Positions 28,129 through 37,670 are shown, numbered from the stretch's first letter. The stretch is 64,000 bases of DNA from Liquorilactobacillus mali KCTC 3596 = DSM 20444 (GCF_000260415.1 NZ_BACP01000033.1:62001-126000), one strand, 5' to 3'. The notes: generated by a model from the letters alone, not told the origin. Translations and numbers: made by a program.

Positions 28129-28542
28129 ATTGTTGTGATGCTCTTGATTCATTTTAAGCGAGGCCGGCAACATCTTCTCATTATCAAATATTCCGTTAGT
28201 CTGCACATATCCTGCTTTGGACAGGTTACTATTTTTTTCTATCTTTTCTTCCCTTGGCTTCATATGCAATTTTTTCTCGATCCAAGGAGAAAAATCAATC
28301 CGTGATTGTTTTTTCGTAAAATAGTGAATAACATTTAAATATGAAAAGTACGCCAACGCAATAAATGCCAAGATAAAAAGTGCTCCTCTTGTCATAAATC
28401 CATTCTTAAAAAATTGATATGCTACGTATAATAGATAAAAATTTCCTACGGTTCCAAGAATGGTATAAATCCTATTTTTCAGCTTTACATTTATATTGAT
28501 ATATCCTAAATAACTATTGATAATCCCAATTATACTAAACAA
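28117..28542 (-). CDS. Membrane protein, N-terminal part of a split conserved protein
   Basis: A 141-residue protein. Two or three hydrophobic segments occupy about residues 1-75 (IYTILGTVGNFYLLYVAYQF, then ALFILAFIALAYFSYLNVIH). A basic cytoplasmic segment follows (IEKKLHMKPREEKIEK). It ends abruptly at LKK just as a helix seems to start, at a TAG TAG pair right after A7. The downstream frame continues the same helix in the -1 frame. I therefore read 27737-28542 as one gene of about 268 residues, expressed by frameshifting or broken by a one-base indel. Function unknown. It follows the serine-rich gene closely (11 bp). Confidence 0.65.
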   Translation of the reverse strand: MFSIIGIINSYLGYININVKLKNRIYTILGTVGNFYLLYVAYQFFKNGFMTRGALFILAFIALAYFSYLNVIHYFTKKQSRIDFSPWIEKKLHMKPREEKIEKNSNLSKAGYVQTNGIFDNEKMLPASLKMNQEHHNNLKK

Positions 28543-28553
28543 AGAGGCACCTC

Positions 28554-29021
28554 CTATTCCGACCTAGTCGTTTGCGCACTCGAACTTGTATTATCAGTTT
28601 GAGTACCCTGTGTCGAACTGCTTGTAGTAGTAGAAGCGGTAGATTGACTTGCGCTGCTCTCATCTTGAGTTTGATCATTATCACTTGAAGATAAACTGCT
28701 ACTACTTGAGCGTACGCTGCTGCTTGACCTTGATATTGTGTCTCTTTCTTCTGAACTGCTATCTTTTTCTGAGGAAGACAGAGACTCCGACGAACTGCTT
28801 GAAGAAAGACTGCTTGAGGAAGGTTCGCTAGATGGGGCTGAACTTTCTGAGCTTACTGTCCTGCTCTCATTTGAACTGACTGCGGATGTTGATGTTTTTG
28901 TCACAGTCCGCCCTTCATTTGTATGTGTCACAGTATTTACTGCAACATTCGTAGCTCCAAGTGCTAAAACTACTGACATTACCGCAAACGGCGTAATGAA
29001 CGGTGGCGTTCGATATGCCAT
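28554..29021 (-). CDS. Serine-rich protein with an N-terminal membrane anchor
   Basis: A 155-residue protein. Residues 1-27 form one hydrophobic segment (PFAVMSVVLALGATNVAVN) that may be an uncleaved signal anchor. The rest is about half serine with Thr, Glu and Gln, is low in complexity and has no LPxTG, LysM or lipobox. Such chains are usually surface-exposed, disordered and possibly glycosylated. No family is recognised. It sits in a minus-strand run, after the Fur gene and before the split membrane gene, and may be a cell-surface partner of the latter. Repeated serine codons create an antisense frame that is not a gene. Confidence 0.6.
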   Translation of the reverse strand: MAYRTPPFITPFAVMSVVLALGATNVAVNTVTHTNEGRTVTKTSTSAVSSNESRTVSSESSAPSSEPSSSSLSSSSSSESLSSSEKDSSSEERDTISRSSSSVRSSSSSLSSSDNDQTQDESSASQSTASTTTSSSTQGTQTDNTSSSAQTTRSE

Positions 29022-29097
29022 TTAAATCGCTCCATTTCTAAATATTATTTATAATGCTATTCTAAAATATTTATAGGATGTATGGTACTTCCTACAT

Positions 29098-29526
29098 CTA
29101 ATTTTTGCCTAATCTTATACAATCTGCACAGATCCCGTATAGTTCAAAATGATGATCATCAATTTCACATCCAGGAAGCTGCTTTTCAAAAAAGTCCAAA
29201 GGACACATCTGTACTTCTTGAACTTTTCCACATTTTTTACAAATAAAATGATGATGATGCTGATGCACAAAGTCACACTGATACTTGACACAAGCAATCC
29301 CGTCACGTGTCCGCTGCTCAATTATCCCAACTTCTTGAAACTCCTTGATGTTTCGATAAATGGTATTGTGACTCATACCTGGATAAATCTCATGCATATA
29401 CTTATCAACGGCTGCAACATTAACATATTGTTCTTGAAAATGGCTAAGATACTCTAACATACTTATTCTTTGCTTTGTGATCTTATAATTGTTTTTCTGT
29501 AGTATTTTCACTGCAACTTCAATCAT
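29098..29526 (-). CDS. Fur-family transcriptional regulator
   Basis: A 142-residue protein from the ATG at 29526 (GGAGG 7 nt upstream); earlier in-frame starts precede that site. A winged helix is at about 1-75 (ITKQRISMLEYL, then SHNTIYRNIKEFQEVGIIEQ). The C-terminal metal and dimerisation domain has HQHHHHFICKKCGKVQEV, then DHHFELYGICADC, giving the two CxxC zinc pairs. The histidine-rich stretch fits regulatory metal binding. It could be Fur, Zur or PerR-like; the sequence does not decide. It is followed by the serine-rich gene on the same strand. Confidence 0.85.
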   Translation of the reverse strand: MIEVAVKILQKNNYKITKQRISMLEYLSHFQEQYVNVAAVDKYMHEIYPGMSHNTIYRNIKEFQEVGIIEQRTRDGIACVKYQCDFVHQHHHHFICKKCGKVQEVQMCPLDFFEKQLPGCEIDDHHFELYGICADCIRLGKN

Positions 29527-29628
29527 TTTTTTCGCCTCCATAATAATAGTAGCGTTCAAGAGTATAGTCTTCATTTGATAGTTAGTCATTAACTACCAGT
29601 TAATATTAAAATTACATATAGTGTTATG

Positions 29629-30204
29629 TTATACCTTAAATCCTGCATCTTTTAATGTCTGATTCACGATGTGTTTTGTATTCTGCCATACTCCATTTTC
29701 AATTACTGTGCAAAAGGGTACTAATTTTTGCGGTATAGTCATATCCCGTCTTGCTTCCAAACTTGTTAAACGTTTTGCAACTTCCTGCTCGGATTCTCCG
29801 CGCTTCAAAATCCGTCCTGAGATTTGCTTTGTATCAGGAACCTTAATATACCAAAACAATGTTTGAATATCTTTTATTGCCTTTTTATAACTGAGAACTC
29901 CCTTAGTGTCCAACACTATGGTTACTGTATCCGACTTCTGAAATGCCAACTCCAGTCCCTCATAGGAAGAACCATACATGTGTCCTGCGTATTCCACATA
30001 CTCGATAAAGTGATTTTTATAAAAACTGTCTTCTGATTCGAAGTAATAATCAACTTTATTTTTTTCCATTATCCTAGGCTGTCTTGTGGTATGCGTAATC
30101 ACCCGCTGAAATCCATACTTTTTTAGCAAATAATTCTGCACGGTCGTCTTTCCTGAACCCGGTGCTCCACATATGACTATCAATTTTTTCATCTTTTCAT
30201 CCAT
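29629..30204 (-). CDS. Guanylate-kinase-like P-loop kinase
   Basis: A 191-residue protein with Walker A GAPGSGKTT near residue 13 and the guanylate kinase pattern VITHTTRQPR. It continues with VDYYF and FIEYVEYAGHMYGSSYEG, corresponding to the GMP-binding YG-xxYGT region of Gmk. ILKRGESEQEVAKRL near residue 135 matches the lid/arginine helix (RGxxS...I..RL). The first ATG (30204) has no strong ribosome site; an ATG four codons later is an alternative. The main gmk gene is normally near rpoZ and priA, so this may be a second, specialised paralogue. It lies upstream of the Fur gene. Confidence 0.75.
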   Translation of the reverse strand: MDEKMKKLIVICGAPGSGKTTVQNYLLKKYGFQRVITHTTRQPRIMEKNKVDYYFESEDSFYKNHFIEYVEYAGHMYGSSYEGLELAFQKSDTVTIVLDTKGVLSYKKAIKDIQTLFWYIKVPDTKQISGRILKRGESEQEVAKRLTSLEARRDMTIPQKLVPFCTVIENGVWQNTKHIVNQTLKDAGFKV

Positions 30205-30401
30205 TCCAAGTCATTAATTAACTAAGCTGTCTTTTTGCATTTTGGATAGTAACCATTATCCATATAGCAATTATAATGACTATAGTCCTTTATTACTATG
30301 AAAAAGCCAATAAAAAACTGTTATTTCAATATTTTTTCATACATTTCACAAAGAATACTATCACTCGGGCACTCCAAACCAATTTATTTTCCTAACATGA
30401 A

Positions 30402-30431
30402 TTGACAGATCACTTCAATTACGTTTATTAT
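30402..30431 (+). promoter_or_regulatory. Promoter of the APC permease gene
   Basis: TTGACA (30402-30407), an 18-bp spacer and TATTAT (30426-30431), about 43 bp before the TTG start. Confidence 0.6.
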
Positions 30432-30473
30432 CTAAGTCAGTATTTTAAATAAAAAAAAGGTGAGGTATTTCTT

Positions 30474-31862
30474 TTGAATCTAAAGGAACGCATTTTACGC
30501 AAAGAAAGTCTATCTCGTTATATTACCAAAGATAATCGTTTTGTAAAAACCTTGGGTGCTGGTGATCTTATTGCACTTGGTGTTGGAGCTGTCATTGGTG
30601 CCGGAATCTTCATACTCCCAGGAACTGTGGCTGCTATGCACACTGGCCCAAGTATTGTATTATCATTCATTTTAGCAGCGATAGTCTGTTCCACAGCCGC
30701 ACTATGCTATGCTGAATTTTCTGCTTCATTACCTATTGCTGGCAGTGCCTATTCATTTGGGACTATCGTCTTTGGTGAGATTATTGGCTGGTTTCTCGGT
30801 TGGGCTTTAATACTTGAATACATGCTTGCCGTTGCTGCCGTATCAACAGGATGGTCAGCTTACTTTAAATCTTTTCTACTAGGTTTCGGTATTCAGATTC
30901 CTAAAGCACTAAGTGGCAATTTCGACCCCGCAAATGGAACATACATTAATCTTGCTGCGGTTCTAATCATCCTCTTGATTTCTTTTATGCTCTCTAAAGG
31001 TGTCAAATCTTCAATTAGGATCAACAATGTTATTGTATTGGTAAAGATAGCTATTATTGCAGTTTTCCTAATTGTTGGTGCATTCTACGTTAAACCTGCC
31101 AATTGGCAACCATTCATGCCCTTTGGTGTCAATGGGGTATTCGTTGGTGCTTCTTCCGTATTCTTTGCTTACCTCGGATTTGATGTGGTCTCCGCTTCAG
31201 CAGCTGAAGTTAAGAACCCTCGTAAGAATATGCCATTAGGTATCCTAGGAACACTCATCATCTGTACCGTTCTTTATATCTTAGTTTCCATTGTTTTGAC
31301 TGGCATGGTTTCTTATACTAAGCTTAACGTGGCCGATCCAGTTGCTTTTGCACTCCAATCTGTTAACCAAAATTGGGTAGCGGGTATTATTTCGATAGGT
31401 GCCCTAGCTGGAATGTTCACAATGATGGTTACTATGATTTATAGTAGTTCTCGCTTGATCTATTCGATCGGACGAGACGGTCTTTTACCTAATTTCCTTG
31501 GAAAAATCAATTCCAAGAGTCACACTCCTAATAACAGTATGCTTGTCGTTACAATAATTATTGCCGTTATGGGTGGGCTGGTTTCACTTAATCAACTTGC
31601 CAATTTGGTAAATATTGGTACCTTGATTGCATTTACCTTCGTTTCATTTGGAGTAATTCCTCTTCGCAAACGAACGGATATTTCACATGACGGGTTTAAA
31701 GTTCCGCTTTATCCTATTTTACCAGTTATTTCCGGAATTTTGTGTATCATCATGATGACACGCCTATCTGTAGAAACATGGGTTGCATCAATCATTTGGT
31801 TTGCCATAGGTATGATTCTTTACTTCACTTACGGTATAAAGCATAGTAAATTATCTGATTGA
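30474..31862 (+). CDS. APC-family amino acid permease (YfnA-like)
   Basis: A 462-residue protein with 12 to 13 hydrophobic segments. The APC hallmarks are IALGVGAVIGAGIFILPG (TM1 substrate loop) and FFAYLGFDVVSASAAEVKNP (TM6). FxxFGVIPLRKR and a short C-terminus place it near the cationic/YfnA-type group. The likely role is amino acid uptake or exchange at the cytoplasmic membrane; the substrate is not determinable. The start is TTG at 30474 with AAGGTGAGG upstream, and a strong terminator-like repeat hairpin follows at 31973. Confidence 0.88.
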   Translation: MNLKERILRKESLSRYITKDNRFVKTLGAGDLIALGVGAVIGAGIFILPGTVAAMHTGPSIVLSFILAAIVCSTAALCYAEFSASLPIAGSAYSFGTIVFGEIIGWFLGWALILEYMLAVAAVSTGWSAYFKSFLLGFGIQIPKALSGNFDPANGTYINLAAVLIILLISFMLSKGVKSSIRINNVIVLVKIAIIAVFLIVGAFYVKPANWQPFMPFGVNGVFVGASSVFFAYLGFDVVSASAAEVKNPRKNMPLGILGTLIICTVLYILVSIVLTGMVSYTKLNVADPVAFALQSVNQNWVAGIISIGALAGMFTMMVTMIYSSSRLIYSIGRDGLLPNFLGKINSKSHTPNNSMLVVTIIIAVMGGLVSLNQLANLVNIGTLIAFTFVSFGVIPLRKRTDISHDGFKVPLYPILPVISGILCIIMMTRLSVETWVASIIWFAIGMILYFTYGIKHSKLSD

Positions 31863-31972
31863 TTCTATTAACATGCCATGTTAGGTTTAAAACGATCATT
31901 AGAATTATTATTAATATTATTACTCGCTAAAAGATGAATGATTTGTTTATGTTTTGCAAGCAGTAACAAGAG

Positions 31973-32150
31973 GCCCGTTCGAAAATTCAATTTTGAACGG
32001 GCTTTTTTTGATCCCGCATAAACGTGTTTCATAAATCAAAATTCTCCATCTAACTTCGCACTACTTACTTATAGCCAAGGACTTGCTGTGCTCTTAATTT
32101 CTCGTTAGTACTCAGGTTTTACCAACTCATGCTGCACTCTCTATTTCACC
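31973..32150 (+). repeat. Dispersed hairpin-tail repeat with canonical terminator, copy after the APC gene
   Basis: GCCCGTTCGAAAATT (31973-31987) pairs with its right arm to GAACGGGC (31995-32002), followed by TTTTTTT, a textbook intrinsic terminator. The tail has GCATAAACGTGTTTCATAAA and later TTAGTACTCAGGTTTTACC, running to about 32150. Hairpin proximal to the upstream gene. Confidence 0.85.
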
Positions 32151-32217
32151 CTTTTTTATTTTGCTCAATATATTGTATAATCAAGCGATTGAGGAATTTA
32201 AAACAGGAGGTATTATC

Positions 32218-34641
32218 TTGAAGAATAATCAATTCGCTCATATCACTACTTCAGATTCACAAAAAATTGCTGAGCTTAAAAGTATTGGTTACTTGACTAC
32301 AGAGATGCTTGCAGAAAAGGATCTCACTAAACTGTGGCGTGCGTTAACTATCCAGATGTTTCCACAGGCATTAACTGCCAGCTCACAGTCTGAGAAGCTA
32401 GCATCACTTTTGGCAGATGAAAATACTAATTTACGTACATATACTGATCAAGGAAACTTTTCAGTAACCGCATTTTACAATGTTGCACTACAACTATTAG
32501 AATTTCTACCATCTATTGATTTTGATTTTTCAAATCCATTAGTTGCAATGAAAAAAATCAATCTTCCATATACTAACGACATTTCTAACAAAACTGCATT
32601 ATTAGCCGCATGGTATGAACTATTGTGTACCCATACCAAAAATGGTCAACTATTGATCGATGTCCTGGCTGCAAGAGGTTTTTTCGTGAGTCTTTACGGA
32701 AAAATCAATCATCCGCTCTTCTTTAATGGTAAAGCCCAGCCGGTATTTGACACAGATAAACTAATCCGTGAAGTTGTCTATGTTGAATCTTCATTGGATA
32801 CCGACAAAGATGGTAAGCTAGATTTGCTAAAAGTAGAGGTAATCAGGCCATCTGAAACAAATACTGGATTAAAAGTACCAGCATTGTATACTGCTAGTCC
32901 CTACAATCAAGGCACTAACGATGAGGATGGGGATAAGCGTATGCATTCTATGAATGTTCCTCTGACCCACAAAACTCCCAATAATACTGTTTACAATGAT
33001 ATTGCCTATCATTCTCCTAAATTGTCGCTGCCTATGCCAAGAGTGAAGGTTGGGACTACTAAAAAAGCAGCCGAAACTTTCGGTAGAGAATTCTCGTATA
33101 CACTCAACGATTATTTCCTCGCACGAGGTTTTGCTGCTATTTATGCTGCTGGTATTGGTACAATGGAATCAGATGGTGTCCGCGCGTGCGGTTCAGAAGA
33201 TGAGACAGCCTCAACTGTCGCTATTATCGAATGGCTAAATGGCCAACGAACGGCCTTTACAAATAAAACCGATAATATTCAAATCGCAGCTTGGTGGTGT
33301 AATAATGCAATTGCAATGACTGGAAGATCTTATCTAGGAACACTCGCAACTGCCGCTGCGACAACTGGTGTTGCTGGACTTAAAACAATTATCTCCGAAG
33401 CTGCGATTTCCAGTTGGTATGACTATTATCGCGACGGTGGCTTAGTAGTAGCCCCAGGTGGATTTCCTGGAGAAGATGCCGATGTACTTGCATTGGAATG
33501 TTTCAGTCGGAAAAAACAGGCTGGTGATTATCTAACAGTAAAAAGCTTTTTTGACCAACATTTGCAAAAAATTACGGAAGGACAAGATCGAACAAGCGGA
33601 AACTATAATTCATTTTGGGATGCCCGTAATTACTTGAAAAATGTAAAAAATATTAAAGCTGACATTGTAATGGTACACGGATTAAACGATTGGAATGTCA
33701 AGCCCCGTAATGTTTATCAATTATGGAATGCACTAAAGGAATTACCTATAAAACAAAAGCTTATCTTACATCAAGGACAGCATATTTATATCAACAGTTT
33801 TCGTTCACTTGACTTCACTGACATGATGAACCTCTGGTTATCATATAAATTATACAGCGTACCGAACAATGCTGCCGAAGTTTTACCAGATGTACTGGTG
33901 CAAGATAACTTGCAGGCTGAAACATGGCAGAGTTATCAAGACTGGGATTCAAACGAAACTGTACAAAATTTACTATTGCAACAACATGAGCTTGTTCCTG
34001 AAAATAGTGAACTGCAAGATGGGGCATCTAATTTTCAAGATCATCTAAACGAAGAGGACTTTTCCTTGTACTCTGCAAATCATTCACTATGGAAAGAACA
34101 TCTCCTCCAAGTAGAAAATTCGCCATTGAAAAATAATCGATTGATTTTTAAATCCGCGATTTTTGATGAAGAGATGCTTTTACGAGGTACCCCTGAAGTC
34201 ACTGTAAATGTTTCTACAAATAAAGATCACGGCTTACTAAGCTTCATGCTTGTTGATTATGGAAATGAAAAGCGACTCAAGCCTGTTCCCACCACACTTG
34301 CAAGGAAATCTCTCAGTCTGGGCTTTCATTGGCGTGAAGACGACTTGACAGAGTTTACAATGGACAAAGTAACTCCTTGGAAGATGATCTCTGTTGGTCA
34401 TATCAACCTTCAAAATCGTACTTCCTTATGGAAAAATGACGAACTGATTCCGAATACTTTTTATCCTGTTTCATTAAAGATGCAGCCAACTTTTTATAAA
34501 ATCCCCCAAAACCATCAATTGGGATTAGTAATTTATGCCACAGATATGCGGATGACGGTCCGTGGAAATGAAGAACAGTCATATTCAATTCAATTAGCAG
34601 AAAGTAAATTGTCACTTCATCTCTCTAAAACGCCAAAATAA
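32218..34641 (+). CDS. pepX: Xaa-Pro dipeptidyl-peptidase
   Basis: An 807-residue serine peptidase (family S15) from the TTG at 32218 with AGGAGG 7 nt upstream. An in-frame TTG at 32161 lies in the promoter region. The catalytic triad reads S371 in TGRSYLG, D491 in HGLNDWNV and H522 in QGQHIYI. The spacing (120 and 31 residues) is like that of Lactococcus PepX. The N-terminal helical domain and C-terminal jelly-roll tail complete the family architecture. It removes X-Pro dipeptides from peptides brought in by OppABCDF. A prolyl aminopeptidase gene follows directly, making a proline-peptide pair. Confidence 0.95.
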   Translation: MKNNQFAHITTSDSQKIAELKSIGYLTTEMLAEKDLTKLWRALTIQMFPQALTASSQSEKLASLLADENTNLRTYTDQGNFSVTAFYNVALQLLEFLPSIDFDFSNPLVAMKKINLPYTNDISNKTALLAAWYELLCTHTKNGQLLIDVLAARGFFVSLYGKINHPLFFNGKAQPVFDTDKLIREVVYVESSLDTDKDGKLDLLKVEVIRPSETNTGLKVPALYTASPYNQGTNDEDGDKRMHSMNVPLTHKTPNNTVYNDIAYHSPKLSLPMPRVKVGTTKKAAETFGREFSYTLNDYFLARGFAAIYAAGIGTMESDGVRACGSEDETASTVAIIEWLNGQRTAFTNKTDNIQIAAWWCNNAIAMTGRSYLGTLATAAATTGVAGLKTIISEAAISSWYDYYRDGGLVVAPGGFPGEDADVLALECFSRKKQAGDYLTVKSFFDQHLQKITEGQDRTSGNYNSFWDARNYLKNVKNIKADIVMVHGLNDWNVKPRNVYQLWNALKELPIKQKLILHQGQHIYINSFRSLDFTDMMNLWLSYKLYSVPNNAAEVLPDVLVQDNLQAETWQSYQDWDSNETVQNLLLQQHELVPENSELQDGASNFQDHLNEEDFSLYSANHSLWKEHLLQVENSPLKNNRLIFKSAIFDEEMLLRGTPEVTVNVSTNKDHGLLSFMLVDYGNEKRLKPVPTTLARKSLSLGFHWREDDLTEFTMDKVTPWKMISVGHINLQNRTSLWKNDELIPNTFYPVSLKMQPTFYKIPQNHQLGLVIYATDMRMTVRGNEEQSYSIQLAESKLSLHLSKTPK

Positions 34642-34705
34642 ATACTTTTTTGTGTAATCATGGTGGTATGATTAACTTATTGATAAAGAAATCAGGTGTA
34701 TACTA

Positions 34706-35620
34706 ATGAAACAAGGAACTACTATACTTACATTAGACAACGGTTATCATCTTTGGACCCATACAGAGGGTGAAGGATCAATCAAATTACTTTGCCTTCA
34801 TGGCGGCCCTGGTGGTAACCATGAGTATTATGAAAATTTTGCTAGTAAATTAGCGAATATTGGTGTTCAGGTAACCATGTATGATCAGCTAGGATCTTGG
34901 TACTCAGATCAACCAGACTTTAGCATTCAAGAAAATGTTGATAAGTTTCTAAATATGGACTATTTTATTGACGAAGTAGAAGAGGTCAGAACTAAGCTTG
35001 GCCTAGAAGACTTTTACTTGATTGGTCAATCATGGGGCGGTATCTTAACACAGGAATATGCACTCAAGTATCCTGAACATTTAAAGGGAATTATCATCTC
35101 TAGTATGACTGATAATATTGAAGAATACGTAACTAACATTAATAAGATTCGCGAAAAAGAATTTTCAAGTGCTGATCTTGCTTTCATGAAAAAATGTGAA
35201 TCTGAAAATGACTACGCTAATGAACGTTATCAATCTTTAATTGACAAATTGAATCGTGGATATGTCGACCGTAAACAGCCACCAGCGATCTCGCATTTAA
35301 CAAATACGATGGCTACACCAGTCTACAACTATTTCCAGGGGGATAATGAATTTGTTGTCACAGGAAAAATGAAGGGCTGGGATCGCAGAAAAGACATTCA
35401 CAAATTGCAAATGCCCACTCTAATTACCTATGGTGAACATGAAACAATGCCACTTGAAACAGCTAAACGCATGGCAGCTACTATCCCAAATGCAAGATTG
35501 GAAACAACTCCAAATGGTGGACATCATCATATGATTGATAATGCCCCTGTTTACTTCAAACATTTGGAACAATTTCTTGTTGATGTTGAACACAACAACT
35601 TTCCAGGATCCAAAAATTAG
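34706..35620 (+). CDS. pepI: Proline iminopeptidase (prolyl aminopeptidase)
   Basis: A 304-residue alpha/beta hydrolase of family S33. The oxyanion motif is HGGPGG at 32-37, the nucleophile elbow is GQSWGG with S109, and the C-terminal catalytic histidine is in NGGHHHMIDN. These fit the lactic-acid-bacterial PepI type, which removes N-terminal proline. The start ATG has AGGTG 7 nt upstream. It is 64 bp after pepX, so the two may share a transcript; it ends before a repeat-family hairpin at 35683. No signal peptide, so cytoplasmic. Confidence 0.93.
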   Translation: MKQGTTILTLDNGYHLWTHTEGEGSIKLLCLHGGPGGNHEYYENFASKLANIGVQVTMYDQLGSWYSDQPDFSIQENVDKFLNMDYFIDEVEEVRTKLGLEDFYLIGQSWGGILTQEYALKYPEHLKGIIISSMTDNIEEYVTNINKIREKEFSSADLAFMKKCESENDYANERYQSLIDKLNRGYVDRKQPPAISHLTNTMATPVYNYFQGDNEFVVTGKMKGWDRRKDIHKLQMPTLITYGEHETMPLETAKRMAATIPNARLETTPNGGHHHMIDNAPVYFKHLEQFLVDVEHNNFPGSKN

Positions 35621-35682
35621 CACAAAAATAGGCGGCAAAGGAAATACATTTTAACAGTTTCTACACTTAAAAAAAAGCTGAG

Positions 35683-35815
35683 GGACCGGATCAAAAATTA
35701 AATTTTGATCTAGTCCTTTTATTTATTCCATATAAATGTGTTCTATAAGTCACACTTTTTCTTTTTGCAGTCTCAACCTAACTGACTTATATCTTCATCC
35801 CAATTTCATACAGAT
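35683..35815 (+). repeat. Dispersed hairpin-tail repeat, copy after pepI
   Basis: GGACCGGATCAAAAA (from 35683) pairs with the right arm ending 35716 (ATTTTGATCTAGTCC), then TTTTATTTATT. Tail from about 35730 with CATATAAATGTGTTCTATAA. About 62 bp past the pepI stop. Confidence 0.8.
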
Positions 35816-35937
35816 GGTTAAAAATAATAGCTTTTGCCGTTGTTGCAAATTATGGGCAAGTTCTCAGAAATATAGAATATCTTTTATCCCTTTGATATAC
35901 TGAATCTGAAATAATCAGATGTCAGGAGACTTACCCA

Positions 35938-37254
35938 TTGGAATCAAAAACACCAATTATTCAAGAATTTGCAAATTATACACTTAAAAATATTTTTGCT
36001 TCACTGGGGCTTTCATTGTATGTGATTGTTGATACTTTGTTCATCGCACTCGCTGCTGGAGCGATTGGCTTAGCCTCTTTAAATATTGTTTTACCAATTT
36101 TCAATTTATTCAATTCTATTGGATTAATGCTCGGAATTGGCGGTGCAACTATTTACTCCATGAACAAAGAAAGAGACTCAAGTAATAATGACTCTTTATA
36201 TGGCCAACTGCTTATCTCAGGAATTTTGGTTGGTATTTTCTTTGTAATTATTGCAAACATATTTACCAACCAACTTTTATACCTGATGGGTGCTAATTCA
36301 CAAACAATTAATGTTGCTGCTCCCTATCTCAGAATTATCTCCTTTTCAGCCCCACTCTTTATTGTGAACTACATTTCAGTTAATTTTATTAGAAATGATG
36401 GTAATCCCAAGTTAACAATGATTGCTACCTTGTCTGAAACAGGCATGGTAATAATCATCGACTATCTTTTAGTTTTTGTGCTTGGGCTTGGAATGAATGG
36501 GGCTGCTTTTGCAACACTCTTTGCACCTCTGACAAGTCTTGTAATTCTTACACATCACCGCTTTTTTCCAGCAAGAAAGCTTAAGTTAAAATTGAGAATG
36601 CCAAATCTTACTTTGGTAAAATCTGTTATTAGGCTTGGCTTCCCCTCCTTGTTAACAGAACTAAGCACAGGAATTAGCATCTTCGTTTTTAACATCGTTC
36701 TCTTAAGATTAGGTGGTAATTATGAGGTTGCAGCTTATGGCGTCATTGCTAATATTTGTATCATTGTTCTAGCTTTCTTTAATGGTGTTTCATTTGGAAT
36801 GCAACCACTTGTTGCTCGTGAATATGGCAAAAACAATTGGAAAGACGTACGCAAAATACTTTACGCAAGTTTAGTAACCTGCTCTGTAATTGCCTTAGTC
36901 TGTTATATATTTTTAGTTGTCTTAAAATATCCTGTCATCAATATTTTTAATAACGAACATAGCAACTTGCTAGTAACATATGCCAGCTACGGTATTCCTT
37001 TTTACTTTCTAAGTATCTTCTTTTCAGGAATCAACATAAATGTCATGATTTTTTCCGTTTCTATCAATCAGCCACGACTTTCATTTTTCATATCACTTCT
37101 TCGCGGCTACTTAATTTTATTACCAACTATTGTCATCTTTGGTTACTTATTTGGTGTAACAGGTGTTTGGCTAAGCGTTCCTTTTACCGAGTTAGTTGTT
37201 GCCCTTTTGAGTATACTTTTTCTACGGAACATACTCACTCAGAACTTTGCATGA
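35938..37254 (+). CDS. MATE-family efflux transporter
   Basis: A 438-residue membrane protein with about 12 segments in two similar halves, as in MATE/DinF transporters. Features are VDTLFIALAAGAIGLASLNI near the start, NFIRNDGNPKLTMIATLSET in the first half and VIANICIIVLAFFNGVSFGMQP in the second. These proteins use Na+ or H+ gradients to export cationic drugs or metabolites. The start is TTG at 35938 with AGGAG upstream. Its 3' end is 29 bp before the glyoxalase-fold gene. Substrate unknown. Confidence 0.85.
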   Translation: MESKTPIIQEFANYTLKNIFASLGLSLYVIVDTLFIALAAGAIGLASLNIVLPIFNLFNSIGLMLGIGGATIYSMNKERDSSNNDSLYGQLLISGILVGIFFVIIANIFTNQLLYLMGANSQTINVAAPYLRIISFSAPLFIVNYISVNFIRNDGNPKLTMIATLSETGMVIIIDYLLVFVLGLGMNGAAFATLFAPLTSLVILTHHRFFPARKLKLKLRMPNLTLVKSVIRLGFPSLLTELSTGISIFVFNIVLLRLGGNYEVAAYGVIANICIIVLAFFNGVSFGMQPLVAREYGKNNWKDVRKILYASLVTCSVIALVCYIFLVVLKYPVINIFNNEHSNLLVTYASYGIPFYFLSIFFSGININVMIFSVSINQPRLSFFISLLRGYLILLPTIVIFGYLFGVTGVWLSVPFTELVVALLSILFLRNILTQNFA

Positions 37255-37283
37255 TATAATCTACACGTGAGGAGTGTTATTTA

Positions 37284-37646
37284 ATGAATATCAAAAGAAT
37301 TGATTATCTTGCTTTAAATGTTGCAAATATCCCGCGTGCTGTGCGCTTCTATCACGAAGTTTTTGATATGCCTATCATCTCTGAAAATACTGAAAAAGCA
37401 GTTATGCGTTGTGGACACCAATTACTAGAATTACAGCTGGCATCGGCTGCAAAAAGCAGTCAAAATGTCAGTTTCTGTATCGTAGCAAGTACACCTATGG
37501 AAGATGTGCTGAATCATTTAGCCAGTTACTACATCCCCACACTCACTGATCCTGTCGAGAAAGTTGGAGCCTCTGGAAAGATGATCGCTGTTAAAATAAA
37601 AGACTATGATGAAAATATTATTGAGATTGCTGTCTACAGGCATTAA
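37284..37646 (+). CDS. Glyoxalase/VOC-superfamily protein
   Basis: A 120-residue single-domain VOC protein. The pattern is YLALNVANIPRAVRFYHEVF at the N-terminus, RCGHQLLELQLA in the middle and DYDENIIEIAVYR at the end, forming the two beta-alpha-beta-beta-beta units. Conserved His/Glu positions that bind metal are seen in part (H56, E60 region). It may act as a lyase, dioxygenase or resistance-binding protein; the family covers all of these. It follows the MATE gene by 29 bp with GAGGAG upstream of the ATG, so the two may form an operon. Confidence 0.75.
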   Translation: MNIKRIDYLALNVANIPRAVRFYHEVFDMPIISENTEKAVMRCGHQLLELQLASAAKSSQNVSFCIVASTPMEDVLNHLASYYIPTLTDPVEKVGASGKMIAVKIKDYDENIIEIAVYRH

Positions 37647-37670
37647 ACAAATTAAGCTGGGTATCCAAAA

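Noticed and set aside
28738-29025. Long plus-strand frame opposite the serine-rich gene
   Set aside because: It is the antisense shadow of repeated serine codons, without a ribosome site or family resemblance.
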